Position numbers and translations under genes: made by a program. 8,002 bases of DNA from Candidatus Cloacimonas sp. 4484_275 (GTDB lineage: Bacteria; Cloacimonadota; Cloacimonadia; Cloacimonadales; TCS61), in NCBI GenBank assembly GCA_002085205.1, contig NATF01000069.1:1-8002 (forward strand), in the 5' to 3' direction. The notes under the pieces were generated by a model. It ran no database searches. It was not told the origin of the DNA and saw only the letters and a list, made by a program, of their open reading frames with translations. The number at the start of each line of letters is the position of its first letter. Within the stretch, counting starts at the first letter, position 1. Shown here in pieces: positions 1-7,075 of the stretch.

Positions 1-2210
1 TCGTCAAAATGATAATAATTTGTATCGGCAGCAGTAATTTCATGTGGGTTCGGCAATCCTTTATCTATTCCCAAACCGCCTTCCGAAGCTCCAAAATCGG
101 TATAAACGGAAGTTCCTTCATTTACTCTGAAATCGGTAATATCTTGATCCGTTTCTATTTTATCCCATTTTTCTATTTGTTGCCAATATTCTTGAGACCC
201 CGTACCGGATCTTCCCCAGTAAGCCGTCCAAGGATTAACAAAGGCATTATTATTGTAAACACCATTATTCCAATTTTCCGGCTTAAATTCTTCCGGCATT
301 CCTACCGTATCGGCAGCGGGAGCATAACTATCTATTCCGGGAATGTCATCTTGCCAGCCGATATATTGTTTTTTAACTGTGTTTTTATCTATATTATCAA
401 TTTGAGAACGATTGTCCCAATATACATCTATGTCATTTCCATTATTGGTCAATTCCGCAAATAAATTCGGAATAACCGGAGGATTCGGAGGTGTGTAATG
501 TTTGAAAGTATCAGGCAACACAACTGTAGCTAATTCCTGAGGTATACCATAAGTATCCTTTGCATGGATAGAAGTTTGTTTCAAATCAAGCAAATCGTCT
601 CCCGGAAAAATACCAACCACAATTTTCATTGTGCGTCCCGGGGGCAAATTCCATCTTTTGTAATAGATTCCTTCCGCATTTACTTCATCATAATCATCTA
701 TTCCATTTCCGTCTGTATCACCGGTATGTGGCTGCGCCCCGTAAAAAGCAAACAGATAACGCGTATCAACCGGATTACCCAATTGCGTATCGGGAAAATC
801 TCTTAATGAGGTGTATTTGCTGTCATCAGGATTTCTGTCGGTTAATAACCAATATTTTTGATTTGCCGTCGGGCTTCCGGGATGATTTAAATCAAGCGGG
901 TCGGAATCGTCTGGACCGTCCCCAACTTTCCATGTCCAACAGGCAAATTCGAGACTATCCGGATCCGGCGTGCACACACGAGAACCAACCATTCCGGTTG
1001 TTAATCCGCCGTCTCCATCTGCATCGTAAGTATAAGCAAATTCATAACCTATTCCGGTTACATAACTGCTAATATCATCATTTGCTTTTTCCTGAGCTCC
1101 CCAGGCTTGCGGACCGACATCCGAATCTATATAAATTCCCATCGCACAATCAAAAAGAGTATCGACAGGATTCATGTTTGTGATATCAAATTCTATATAA
1201 ACCAAATTTTTAATATGTTCGTAACTCCATTGATAACTCATTTGTCGCACACGCACATTGAGAGGAATATGCTTTATTTGACCGGACCAACTTCCCCAAT
1301 CTCTTTCTCCGGAAGTACCAAAAGGACTGTAATCATAATAATAAGAAATAAAATCTTGTTCCGAAACAGGATAGCCATCTTCATCAACAAGACCGTCTCC
1401 ATCATCATCGGTAGGTTCGGCAAAATTGTATTTATCATTTGTTTCGTCACTTAAATCAAGAAAACCAAGCGGAAACCAAATATCTTCGTTATCGGTGATA
1501 ATAGACATATAATCAGGATCCGCATCCGATAAATATTGATCGGCAAACGGAACAAACGGCAATGGTAATTCCTCGGCTTTTCTAAACGGAAAAGCATATC
1601 CGATCGGATCTTCATCAATCAAACCGTCGTTGTCATCATCAACAGCCGTTTTTTGACTTCTTATTGAAGCGGTAATTATATTGTCATAAGGATTGTATTG
1701 TTGGTATTGTTGACCGAGGGGGGAAGTTTCCAAAGGATTATAAGCCGGCAAAAATTCGTAATCATCGGCATCTCCGTCAAAGCCAACGGAAACCAAAGTA
1801 TCCACAACAAGAGTAAGCGAACCATATTCATTCACAAGGGAATCATATTCCGCCGATTCTTCCGGAACCACATCATATTCATCAACCGGATCCGGTCGCC
1901 AGAACAATCTTTTTCCTTCGGAGTTTCTTCTTACTTTTTTGGCACCGAACCATAAAGCTCCCTGATAAAGATAATCGATGCCGCTTCCTCCCGGATATTC
2001 CAGTGACGGATATTGAGGCACAATATCATCCCCGGAACCAAAAAACCCGTAATTACTAACTCTTAACCAGATGTTTCCTACATTATGAAATTTAGTTAAA
2101 TCCAATTTTTTCGTTGCCCCGGAACCATCTACTTGAGCCGCAAATACGAAACTCGTACAAAAAGCAGCAATCAGGAGAGTCCAGAGAAATTTGGAATTTA
2201 GAATCCTCAT
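1..2210 (-). CDS. Large secreted protein with repeated acidic Ca-binding-like motifs (3' end outside window)
   Basis: An uninterrupted frame of 736 codons starts at ATG 2210 and runs off the left edge, so the C-terminus is not visible. A strong GGAGGA (2218-2223) lies 7 nt before the start. Residues 1-25 look like a Sec signal peptide, with a hydrophobic core at 9-24 and likely cleavage after F-V-F-A. The N-terminal part carries N-Y-G-F-F-G (53-58) and S-L-E-Y-P-G-G-S-G (69-77). Acidic loops resembling calcium-binding D-x-D-x-D-G segments occur near 191-201 (DDDNDGLIDED), 268-278 (DDDGDGLVDED), 396-401 (DADGDG) and 498-508 (DTDGNGIDDYD). A P-P-N-P-P-V-I-P segment (574-581) leading to D-V-Y-W-D could open a fibronectin-III-like domain. 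It begins 24 nt after tonB and is probably the last visible gene of that operon. From memory, similar proteins occur in Cloacimonadota and related phyla, often with a C-terminal sorting domain. Calcium binding and a link to the receptor's ligand are inferences. The function is unknown. Confidence 0.85.
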   Translation of the reverse strand, partial: MRILNSKFLWTLLIAAFCTSFVFAAQVDGSGATKKLDLTKFHNVGNIWLRVSNYGFFGSGDDIVPQYPSLEYPGGSGIDYLYQGALWFGAKKVRRNSEGKRLFWRPDPVDEYDVVPEESAEYDSLVNEYGSLTLVVDTLVSVGFDGDADDYEFLPAYNPLETSPLGQQYQQYNPYDNIITASIRSQKTAVDDDNDGLIDEDPIGYAFPFRKAEELPLPFVPFADQYLSDADPDYMSIITDNEDIWFPLGFLDLSDETNDKYNFAEPTDDDGDGLVDEDGYPVSEQDFISYYYDYSPFGTSGERDWGSWSGQIKHIPLNVRVRQMSYQWSYEHIKNLVYIEFDITNMNPVDTLFDCAMGIYIDSDVGPQAWGAQEKANDDISSYVTGIGYEFAYTYDADGDGGLTTGMVGSRVCTPDPDSLEFACWTWKVGDGPDDSDPLDLNHPGSPTANQKYWLLTDRNPDDSKYTSLRDFPDTQLGNPVDTRYLFAFYGAQPHTGDTDGNGIDDYDEVNAEGIYYKRWNLPPGRTMKIVVGIFPGDDLLDLKQTSIHAKDTYGIPQELATVVLPDTFKHYTPPNPPVIPNLFAELTNNGNDIDVYWDNRSQIDNIDKNTVKKQYIGWQDDIPGIDSYAPAADTVGMPEEFKPENWNNGVYNNNAFVNPWTAYWGRSGTGSQEYWQQIEKWDKIETDQDITDFRVNEGTSVYTDFGASEGGLGIDKGLPNPHEITAADTNYYHFD

Positions 2211-2234
2211 ATATTAATCCTCCATCTTTTATAT

Positions 2235-2684
2235 CTATTGCAAATAAAAACGTACCGGGAATTTTACTCTAACAGAAACGGGTTTTCCACCACTTTTTGC
2301 CGGAGAAAACTCCCACTGTTTAACCGAATTAACAGCTGCTTCGTCCAAACCACCCGGACCTGCCATTAATGATTTTATAACTCTTATTTTACCAACTTTT
2401 CCATTGGAAAAAACTTCCACATCTAACCATACTTCTCCCTCAATTCCACTTTTTTTAGCAAATTCAGGATAAACCAAAGGTGCTTTTTTTATGGGAACAG
2501 GAGCAATTTCATACGGCACAAATTCAGGAATTGTTCCAAATTCAGGTGGTGCTTCTTCTTTAAACATCTCCAGAGATGTTTTTTCGATTGTATCGACAAT
2601 TTCTATATCTTCGTCGTCATCACCTTCCAAATCATAGCCAAACTTAACGCTTTTTCGTAATAACTTGAGGCAACATCTTTCCAA
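2235..2684 (-). CDS. TonB C-terminal domain fragment (open frame of the broken tonB)
   Basis: This is the intact open frame of the tonB pseudogene, 149 residues from a TTG at 2684. The TTG has no ribosome binding site, and residues 1-17 (M-E-R-C-C-L-K-L-L-R-K) are an out-of-frame reading of the true N-terminus, so this start is almost certainly artificial. Genuine TonB sequence begins at about residue 18. An acidic linker (18-34) is followed by a short Pro-containing spacer (46-69, P-P-E-F-G, V-P-Y-E-I-A-P-V-P). The TonB C-terminal domain (about 67-148) has the conserved Y-P (72-73), then G-x-V-W-L-D-V-E-V (83-91), G-K-V (95-97) and a final A-V-x-S-V-K-Q-W-E-F-S-P (117-128). The domain itself looks undamaged. 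Without a membrane helix the fragment could not couple to ExbB/ExbD. Confidence 0.8.
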   Translation of the reverse strand: MERCCLKLLRKSVKFGYDLEGDDDEDIEIVDTIEKTSLEMFKEEAPPEFGTIPEFVPYEIAPVPIKKAPLVYPEFAKKSGIEGEVWLDVEVFSNGKVGKIRVIKSLMAGPGGLDEAAVNSVKQWEFSPAKSGGKPVSVRVKFPVRFYLQ

Positions 2685-2704
2685 TCGATTATATGTTTTT
2701 TCAT
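2235..2704 (-). pseudogene. tonB: tonB, energy transducer, disrupted by an internal deletion/frameshift that removes the membrane anchor
   Basis: TonB normally spans the periplasm, anchored by one N-terminal membrane helix, and transmits ExbB/ExbD energy to outer-membrane receptors. The natural start is ATG 2704: it lies 7 nt after exbD2, and its AGGGG overlaps that gene's stop, as at the other junctions. This frame gives M-K-K-H-I-I-D-W-K-D-V-A followed by S-S-Y-Y-E-K-A-L-S-L-A-M-I. That is the kind of N-terminus that should lead into a membrane helix, but it instead reaches a TAG at 2603-2605 after 33 codons. The C-terminal part lies in another frame, entering about 2633 with an acidic stretch (D-L-E-G-D-D-D-E-D-I-E). 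The two parts together give about 157 residues with no transmembrane segment and little Pro-rich spacer, whereas such proteins are usually above 200. The missing piece is probably tens of codons plus 1 nt (inferred). Either the gene is truly inactivated or the assembly has lost sequence here. Confidence 0.75.
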
Positions 2705-2708
2705 TTTG

Positions 2709-2713
2709 CCCCT
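2709..2713 (-). promoter_or_regulatory. Ribosome binding site fixing the tonB start at 2704
   Basis: On the minus strand AGGGG overlaps the TAG stop of exbD2 and sits 4 nt before ATG 2704. It has the same geometry as the exbD1 and exbD2 sites. It shows that translation should enter the short M-K-K-H frame rather than the TTG at 2684, which is the main evidence that tonB is frameshifted. Confidence 0.7.
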
Positions 2714-3119
2714 ACCTTTTTAACTTCGCTTCGAAAGAAACTCTTAAAGTTTGAGCTTTTCTTAACTGATACAAAATATCCGACATGATTCCGTATGTGG
2801 CATCTTTATCGGTTCGAAAACAAGCAATTACATTATAATCGTCAGCTAATTTTTTTTGCATTACCCATTCAACATCCGGAACGGAAACTTCCATATCGTC
2901 AATGGAAATCAAACCGTTTTTGCTCACATAAATCGTGGCAGAATGGTTTCTGGGAATTTTTTCTATGCTTTTTGCTCTGGGTAAATTTACTTTTAAACCT
3001 CTTTCCCGAACAAACACGGTAGAAACCATAAAGAAAAGAAGTAACAGAAAAGCAATATCGGACATTGATGAGTTGGGTATCTGTGTTTCGGCTTTGGTTT
3101 TTTTCTTTATTTTAGCCAT
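2712..3119 (-). CDS. exbD: ExbD/TolR family biopolymer transporter, second copy
   Basis: This 135-residue inner-membrane protein is the second of two adjacent ExbD paralogues. ExbD forms the proton-channel core within an ExbB pentamer and drives TonB. It has a short basic cytoplasmic N-terminus (1-13, K-I-K-K-K-T-K), then the family signature I-P-N-S-S-M-S-D-I-A-F-L-L-L-L-F-F-M. The proton-carrying aspartate is D21, at the start of one transmembrane helix (about 20-37). The periplasmic part (about 38-135) has R-G-L-K-V-N-L-P and ends in a basic tail. ATG 3119 follows AGGAAGG (3124-3130), which overlaps the TAG of exbD1. The gap is 9 nt, so translational coupling is likely. It differs clearly from exbD1 outside the helix, so it is an old paralogue rather than a recent duplication. 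It is intact and normal in length. Confidence 0.93.
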   Translation of the reverse strand: MAKIKKKTKAETQIPNSSMSDIAFLLLLFFMVSTVFVRERGLKVNLPRAKSIEKIPRNHSATIYVSKNGLISIDDMEVSVPDVEWVMQKKLADDYNVIACFRTDKDATYGIMSDILYQLRKAQTLRVSFEAKLKR

Positions 3120-3128
3120 AATTCCTTC

Positions 3129-3536
3129 CTAATTTGTGGATAAAGAGATTTTTTCCGCTCCGGCTGCCTGTAATCTGTCCAGAACCTGAACCATATATTT
3201 ATATTTGCTTTTTCTGTCTGTTTTCAAGGAAATAACCATATCAGGATTTTCTTTAACAATGCGTTTGATGGTCGGTTCTAATTCCGCTAACGATATTTCT
3301 TTTTGATTTACAGCAACCACACCATCTTTATTGATCCAGACTTTTGTAACATTTTCTTCTTTTAATTTCACTCTTTTTTCGGCGTTCTCGGAAGCCGGCG
3401 GCAAAACCAGACCCAATCCCTTTTTAATGTCAAATTTTGTCGTTGATAAGAAGAAAACCAAAAGCAGAAAAGCAACATCTGACATTGAAGAAGTGGGAAT
3501 CCCGCCCAGATTTTTTCTTTTTCTGCTTAAATTCAT
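3129..3536 (-). CDS. exbD: ExbD/TolR family biopolymer transporter, first copy
   Basis: This is a 135-residue inner-membrane partner of ExbB in the TonB-energising motor. A basic cytoplasmic N-terminus (N-L-S-R-K-R-K-N) precedes I-P-T-S-S-M-S-D-V-A-F-L-L-L-V-F-F-L. The essential intramembrane aspartate is D20, in the single transmembrane helix (about 18-35). The rest is a periplasmic domain with G-L-G-L-V-L-P-P, a W-I-N-K-D-G-V-V-A-V-N strand turn (67-77) and a C-terminal L-x-R-L-Q-A-A-G-A-E-K-I-S-L. ATG 3536 is preceded by AGGGGGA (3541-3547), whose first A belongs to the exbB stop TAG. The gap to exbB is 9 nt. Length and motifs are typical, with no sign of damage. Paired exbD genes after one exbB are common in Bacteroidetes-like and FCB-group loci, where two ExbD chains may form the central dimer (inference). 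Confidence 0.94.
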   Translation of the reverse strand: MNLSRKRKNLGGIPTSSMSDVAFLLLVFFLSTTKFDIKKGLGLVLPPASENAEKRVKLKEENVTKVWINKDGVVAVNQKEISLAELEPTIKRIVKENPDMVISLKTDRKSKYKYMVQVLDRLQAAGAEKISLSTN

Positions 3537-3545
3537 GAATTCCCC

Positions 3546-4361
3546 CTATTTATTTTCGACAAGGGCTTCAATAACTTTTTCGGATCCTCTTTGCATATCC
3601 ATTACCAGTCCATCTACCATTCCTAAAAACATATTATTAAAGAACTGAACCGGAATTGCAACAGCCAAACCTGCAGCCGTTGTGATAAGAGCTACTTGAA
3701 TACCGCTTGCCACAATTGTCGGTTCAACTTCACCGGCAGCGGCAATATCGCGAAATGCTCTAATCATACCTACCACGGTTCCAAAAAATCCGAACATCGG
3801 TGCAAGATTAATTGTCGTGGAAAGAGGAATAAAACCTTTTTCAAGGAATGCCATTTCTATAACTCCGGCATTTTCGATAGCTTTTTCTACCGCTTCCACA
3901 CCTTTGTCGGCTTTGATTAATCCTGCATGTAAAATTGCAGCAACCGGACCGCGAGTTTTTTCGCATAGCTCGGCAGCTTCTTTATATTTCTTTTCTTTTA
4001 CCAGGTTAACCACTTCATCAATAAATTTATTCAAATCCACTTTCGCATAACTTAAGGCAATAATTTTCCAAATGATAACGGCAAGCGCCCAAATTACCAA
4101 AAGCAAAATAGGCCACATTACGAATCCACCTTGAATAAAGATATCAACCATACCACTTCCGACAAGCTTGCGGGCAAACATTTCCAAACCGCCAATTTCC
4201 GGAGATTCTTCAAAAGGTTCGGCGGCTTCGGCATTTTCCTCTGCAACAACATTTGTAGTATCTTCTCCGACAGCCTTTTCTTCCTGAGCAAACAAAAGTG
4301 ATGCAGCCATAAAATTAGCCAATAATAATACCAGCATCAACGATACTATTTTTTTCCTCAT
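3546..4361 (-). CDS. exbB: ExbB/TolQ/MotA family proton-channel protein with cleavable-looking N-terminal signal
   Basis: This 271-residue inner-membrane protein is the pentameric stator of the ExbB-ExbD-TonB motor. Three transmembrane helices are visible: about 82-104 (M-W-P-I-L-L-L-V-I-W-A-L), 177-200 (leading into the conserved A-P-M-F-G-F-F-G-T-V-V-G-M-I) and 217-240 (A-S-G-I-Q-V-A-L-I-T-T-A-A-G-L-A-V-A-I-P). The last two are the MotA/TolQ/ExbB signature. The N-terminus is extended: residues 1-25 look like a signal peptide (basic M-R-K-K, hydrophobic core, S-L-L-F-A-Q), followed by an acidic, Ala/Glu-rich linker (26-60). That places the N-terminus in the periplasm, as in ExbB variants from Bacteroidetes and related phyla. 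ATG 4361 has an excellent AGGAGGA (4370-4376) 8 nt upstream. The gene starts 36 nt after the receptor stop and is intact. Confidence 0.95.
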   Translation of the reverse strand: MRKKIVSLMLVLLLANFMAASLLFAQEEKAVGEDTTNVVAEENAEAAEPFEESPEIGGLEMFARKLVGSGMVDIFIQGGFVMWPILLLVIWALAVIIWKIIALSYAKVDLNKFIDEVVNLVKEKKYKEAAELCEKTRGPVAAILHAGLIKADKGVEAVEKAIENAGVIEMAFLEKGFIPLSTTINLAPMFGFFGTVVGMIRAFRDIAAAGEVEPTIVASGIQVALITTAAGLAVAIPVQFFNNMFLGMVDGLVMDMQRGSEKVIEALVENK

Positions 4362-4397
4362 GTTTCTATTCCTCCTAATATTTATAACATTATATTT

Positions 4398-6857
4398 TTA
4401 CCAATTAAACGACATTCCAAATGTGATTGTTCTTCCTGAACTTACATTGCTCGGATTTTTGGTAGCAAGATCATGAATGTACTGTACTTCCGGAGCAACA
4501 TAATCGGAACTTCCAACTGTTAAATCAGCTCCGTCGTAATAAGGGGAACCTGTCTGCGGATAAACATAGTAAACATTTCTTCTGTCAAAAAGATTATTTA
4601 TATCCACATAAAATTTCATATAAGATTTTTCGGTAATATTAAATTTTTTGTTAATTGTTAAACTCGCATTTTCCGTATGAGGTTTTCTGGCGCTGTTGGT
4701 TTCCAAAGCATTTCCTTCCGCCGTTACCGGAGTGTAAGGAGTACCGGAGGCAATATTATAGAGGAAATTCATCGAGAAATTATCCCACGGTAATCTCAAA
4801 CCGGTAAACGGAATATAAAATTCTTCTCCGTGTCCGATTCTGAAATTAATATTGAAATTGAAATTGTGTCGCATATCCCAATTAAGAGGGAATTCTCTCA
4901 AATTGATAGCTTGTTCCTGCAATCTCAATCCGGAATTATTTCCGTTCGCCCAAGAGAGAGAATAGGAAGCGGAACCGGAAATAAAATGCGACGGTTTCTT
5001 TTCAATATTGATATCAATACCGCGCGCACTTCCGTAATCTTCGGAAATCAATTGATACCAAGAAACAGTTTCATCGCCTTCTTTGTAAACTTTCTCCGTA
5101 GTAATATAATTATAAATATTTTTATAATATGCGGTTATATCAAAGCCGTAGTCTTCCCCAAGTTGATGTTGCAATCCGACTTCATAAGTAACGGTAATTT
5201 GAGGTTTCAAATCGGGTTTTCCCAAAATGGTTCCGGGATTTGTAATCGCATCTTCGGGAGTTGCCGTGGTGAAAATATACTGCATTTGCGGCAATTGATT
5301 TTGATAATTATAAGCAAAATGAAGTACACTTTTTTCGGAAATCGGATGAGATACTCCCAATCGCGGAGAAACCATCATCTGAAAACGTTTATCTTTATCG
5401 AAATATTGCCAAATATATTTTCCGGCATCACGGAAAATTTTGTATTTGCTGCCAATGTACCAAAAGTCAAATCGCATTCCGGCATTAACAATCATTCCTT
5501 CCCACTCCATTTTATCCTGAAGATAATATGCTCCTTGAATCGGATAAGCTTCATAACCTTCGCGATAACCGGAAGCAGCCAAAGTTGCCGCATAAAGATC
5601 GTCCAATGAATATTTCGGTATGTAAGTATTTTCAACTTCATTATACACGGAATCCACAGGAACGGCATTGTTTTTCAAATATTGGTCATATCTGTAAAAA
5701 TCGATCACCCAAGGATTGCTTATTTGATCCTTTTTGATGTAATGTTTCATAAATTCAAAACCTGTTTTAAATCCGTGAACCATATTTAATTGATATTCAA
5801 AATCGGAACGAACGGTATAAACTTTATTTTCATCATCACGATTGAAACCGTAAATAGAACCCGGAGAGACAAAATCCGTGATGGCTCTCGGTTGACCGTT
5901 TACATTAAAAGTCCAATCGGGGACATGATCTTCGTCATAAAGTCCGGTTTTAGTAAGATATTTAATACCTGAACAGTAATAAGGTTCGTTGGAAGCATAA
6001 AGGTCAAAAGTTTCGGGGGATTTTACAAAATAATCATCAAGTGAAATTCCTTTGGGACCTTGTGTAATATGCTTTTCAAAAAGACCGGCTTTTACTTTTA
6101 GGTTCATTTGAGCATTAAAAGTTTGGTCATAAGTAAATTTGTAAAGTCTTTGATCGCTGTTTACTTTTACATAATGTTCGAGAGCATATTTCCAAGCATG
6201 ACTGTAAGGTTCCCATTCATTTTGGTCACCACTGACTGAAAAAGTAACATTTTGGCGGGGATTAAATTTATATTTTACTTTTAAATTTGCATTATACAAA
6301 TTGTAATTTCTGTTTCCAATGTCAAACCCGAGAATTTCTTTTCTTTCCTTGTAAATATCAGGAAATTCATAAGTGTTCCAACTACTGTTCAAATATTTTA
6401 ATTCTTCAACAGGATTAGAAACATAATAATCTTTGTATCTGGAATCATGCCAATTGGAAGCAATATTAAAAAAGAAAGTAAAATTATCTCTAAGAGAAGA
6501 AATTTTCGGCGTAAGAACCGGACCACCCAAAGCAAATTTTACATTATCGGAATTGGAATTATCCGTATCCGGGGCTAAATGGTCGGAACTCATTTCCAAT
6601 TTTCCGGAATAGTCTCTTCCGCCGTCTTTGGTAACAATGTTCACAATACCCGATTGAGCATTACCAAATTCAGCAGTAAATCCACCCGTCATCACTTTCA
6701 TATCTTTAATGGCATCTTTATCTATCGTCAAAGCCGCTTCTCCGTCCACAGGGTCGGAAACCGACATTCCGTCAACGGTGTAAACAACTTCGTTTGCTCT
6801 ACCGCCTCTAATATGAAGCTCGCCGTTGGCAATCGTGGCACCCGCTTGAATAGCCAC
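4398..6857 (-). CDS. Receptor fragment 3: plug and beta-barrel of the TonB-dependent receptor
   Basis: This is the main open frame of the receptor, 819 residues from a GTG at 6857. The GTG is an internal valine codon, not a start: the same frame continues upstream as D-N-I-D-G-I-V and there is no ribosome binding site. Plug motifs are clear: H-I-R-G-G-R-A-N-E-V-V-Y-T-V-D-G-M (15-31) and M-T-G-G-F-T-A-E-F-G-N-A-Q-S-G-I-V-N-I-V (56-75). The remainder alternates amphipathic strands rich in Tyr, Phe and Asn with loops, as expected of a 22-strand barrel. Near the end is N-L-F-D-R-R-N-V-Y-Y-V-Y-P-Q-T-G (755-770), typical of this receptor class. The last strand T-I-T-F-G-M-S-F-N-W ends in an aromatic residue, a normal outer-membrane insertion signal. 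No further frameshift is visible. Confidence 0.9.
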   Translation of the reverse strand: MAIQAGATIANGELHIRGGRANEVVYTVDGMSVSDPVDGEAALTIDKDAIKDMKVMTGGFTAEFGNAQSGIVNIVTKDGGRDYSGKLEMSSDHLAPDTDNSNSDNVKFALGGPVLTPKISSLRDNFTFFFNIASNWHDSRYKDYYVSNPVEELKYLNSSWNTYEFPDIYKERKEILGFDIGNRNYNLYNANLKVKYKFNPRQNVTFSVSGDQNEWEPYSHAWKYALEHYVKVNSDQRLYKFTYDQTFNAQMNLKVKAGLFEKHITQGPKGISLDDYFVKSPETFDLYASNEPYYCSGIKYLTKTGLYDEDHVPDWTFNVNGQPRAITDFVSPGSIYGFNRDDENKVYTVRSDFEYQLNMVHGFKTGFEFMKHYIKKDQISNPWVIDFYRYDQYLKNNAVPVDSVYNEVENTYIPKYSLDDLYAATLAASGYREGYEAYPIQGAYYLQDKMEWEGMIVNAGMRFDFWYIGSKYKIFRDAGKYIWQYFDKDKRFQMMVSPRLGVSHPISEKSVLHFAYNYQNQLPQMQYIFTTATPEDAITNPGTILGKPDLKPQITVTYEVGLQHQLGEDYGFDITAYYKNIYNYITTEKVYKEGDETVSWYQLISEDYGSARGIDINIEKKPSHFISGSASYSLSWANGNNSGLRLQEQAINLREFPLNWDMRHNFNFNINFRIGHGEEFYIPFTGLRLPWDNFSMNFLYNIASGTPYTPVTAEGNALETNSARKPHTENASLTINKKFNITEKSYMKFYVDINNLFDRRNVYYVYPQTGSPYYDGADLTVGSSDYVAPEVQYIHDLATKNPSNVSSGRTITFGMSFNW

Positions 6858-6865
6858 AATTCCGT

Positions 6866-7075
6866 CTATGTTATCGCAGTAACGGTTTTTCCTGAACTTG
6901 TTTTTGTTTTACTTACCATTTCCACTCTTGAAGCAACAACATCCACACCTTGAATTTCCATCAAGGTAGAGGTTATGGAAATGTTCAAAACGGTTGTTTC
7001 ATCGAGATTAATATGAACTCCGGTGATTTTTTTTCCTTTGAAACCAACTTGCGAACATTTGACATCATAGAACAT
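6866..7075 (-). CDS. Receptor fragment 2: end of the N-domain, TonB-box region and plug linker
   Basis: This 69-codon open frame is the middle of the broken receptor and not an independent gene. Its ATG (7075) lies inside the duplicated 17-bp unit and has no ribosome binding site. Real receptor sequence starts at Y-D-V-K-C-S-Q-V-G-F, continues G-V-H-I-N-L-D-E-T-T-V-L-N-I-S-I, the last strand of the N-domain, and then M-E-I-Q-G-V-D-V-V-A-S-R, which aligns by position with the L-x-E-V-V-V-T-A-type TonB box of such receptors. It ends with S-S-G-K-T-V-T-A, after which the frame is lost before the plug. Confidence 0.65.
   Translation of the reverse strand: MFYDVKCSQVGFKGKKITGVHINLDETTVLNISITSTLMEIQGVDVVASRVEMVSKTKTSSGKTVTAIT

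Noticed and set aside
9..1955. Several plus-strand open frames of 80-151 codons
   Set aside because: All lie opposite the continuous 736-codon secreted-protein frame, lack ribosome binding sites and look like low-complexity antisense translations.
2712..3536. Recent tandem duplication of exbD
   Set aside because: The two proteins share the S-S-M-S-D helix signature but differ through most of the periplasmic domain, so they are old paralogues.
4380..4396. TATAATGTTATA palindrome between the receptor and exbB as a promoter or terminator
   Set aside because: The arms are only 5 bp of A/T, no -35-like hexamer lies at the right distance, and no U-tract follows. It is most likely ordinary AT-rich spacer within an operon.
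4830..5609. Long plus-strand open frame of 259 codons opposite the receptor barrel
   Set aside because: It is the antisense shadow of a clearly coding receptor frame. It has no Shine-Dalgarno, no recognisable domain and an Ile/Phe/Asn/Arg-rich composition typical of antisense reading.
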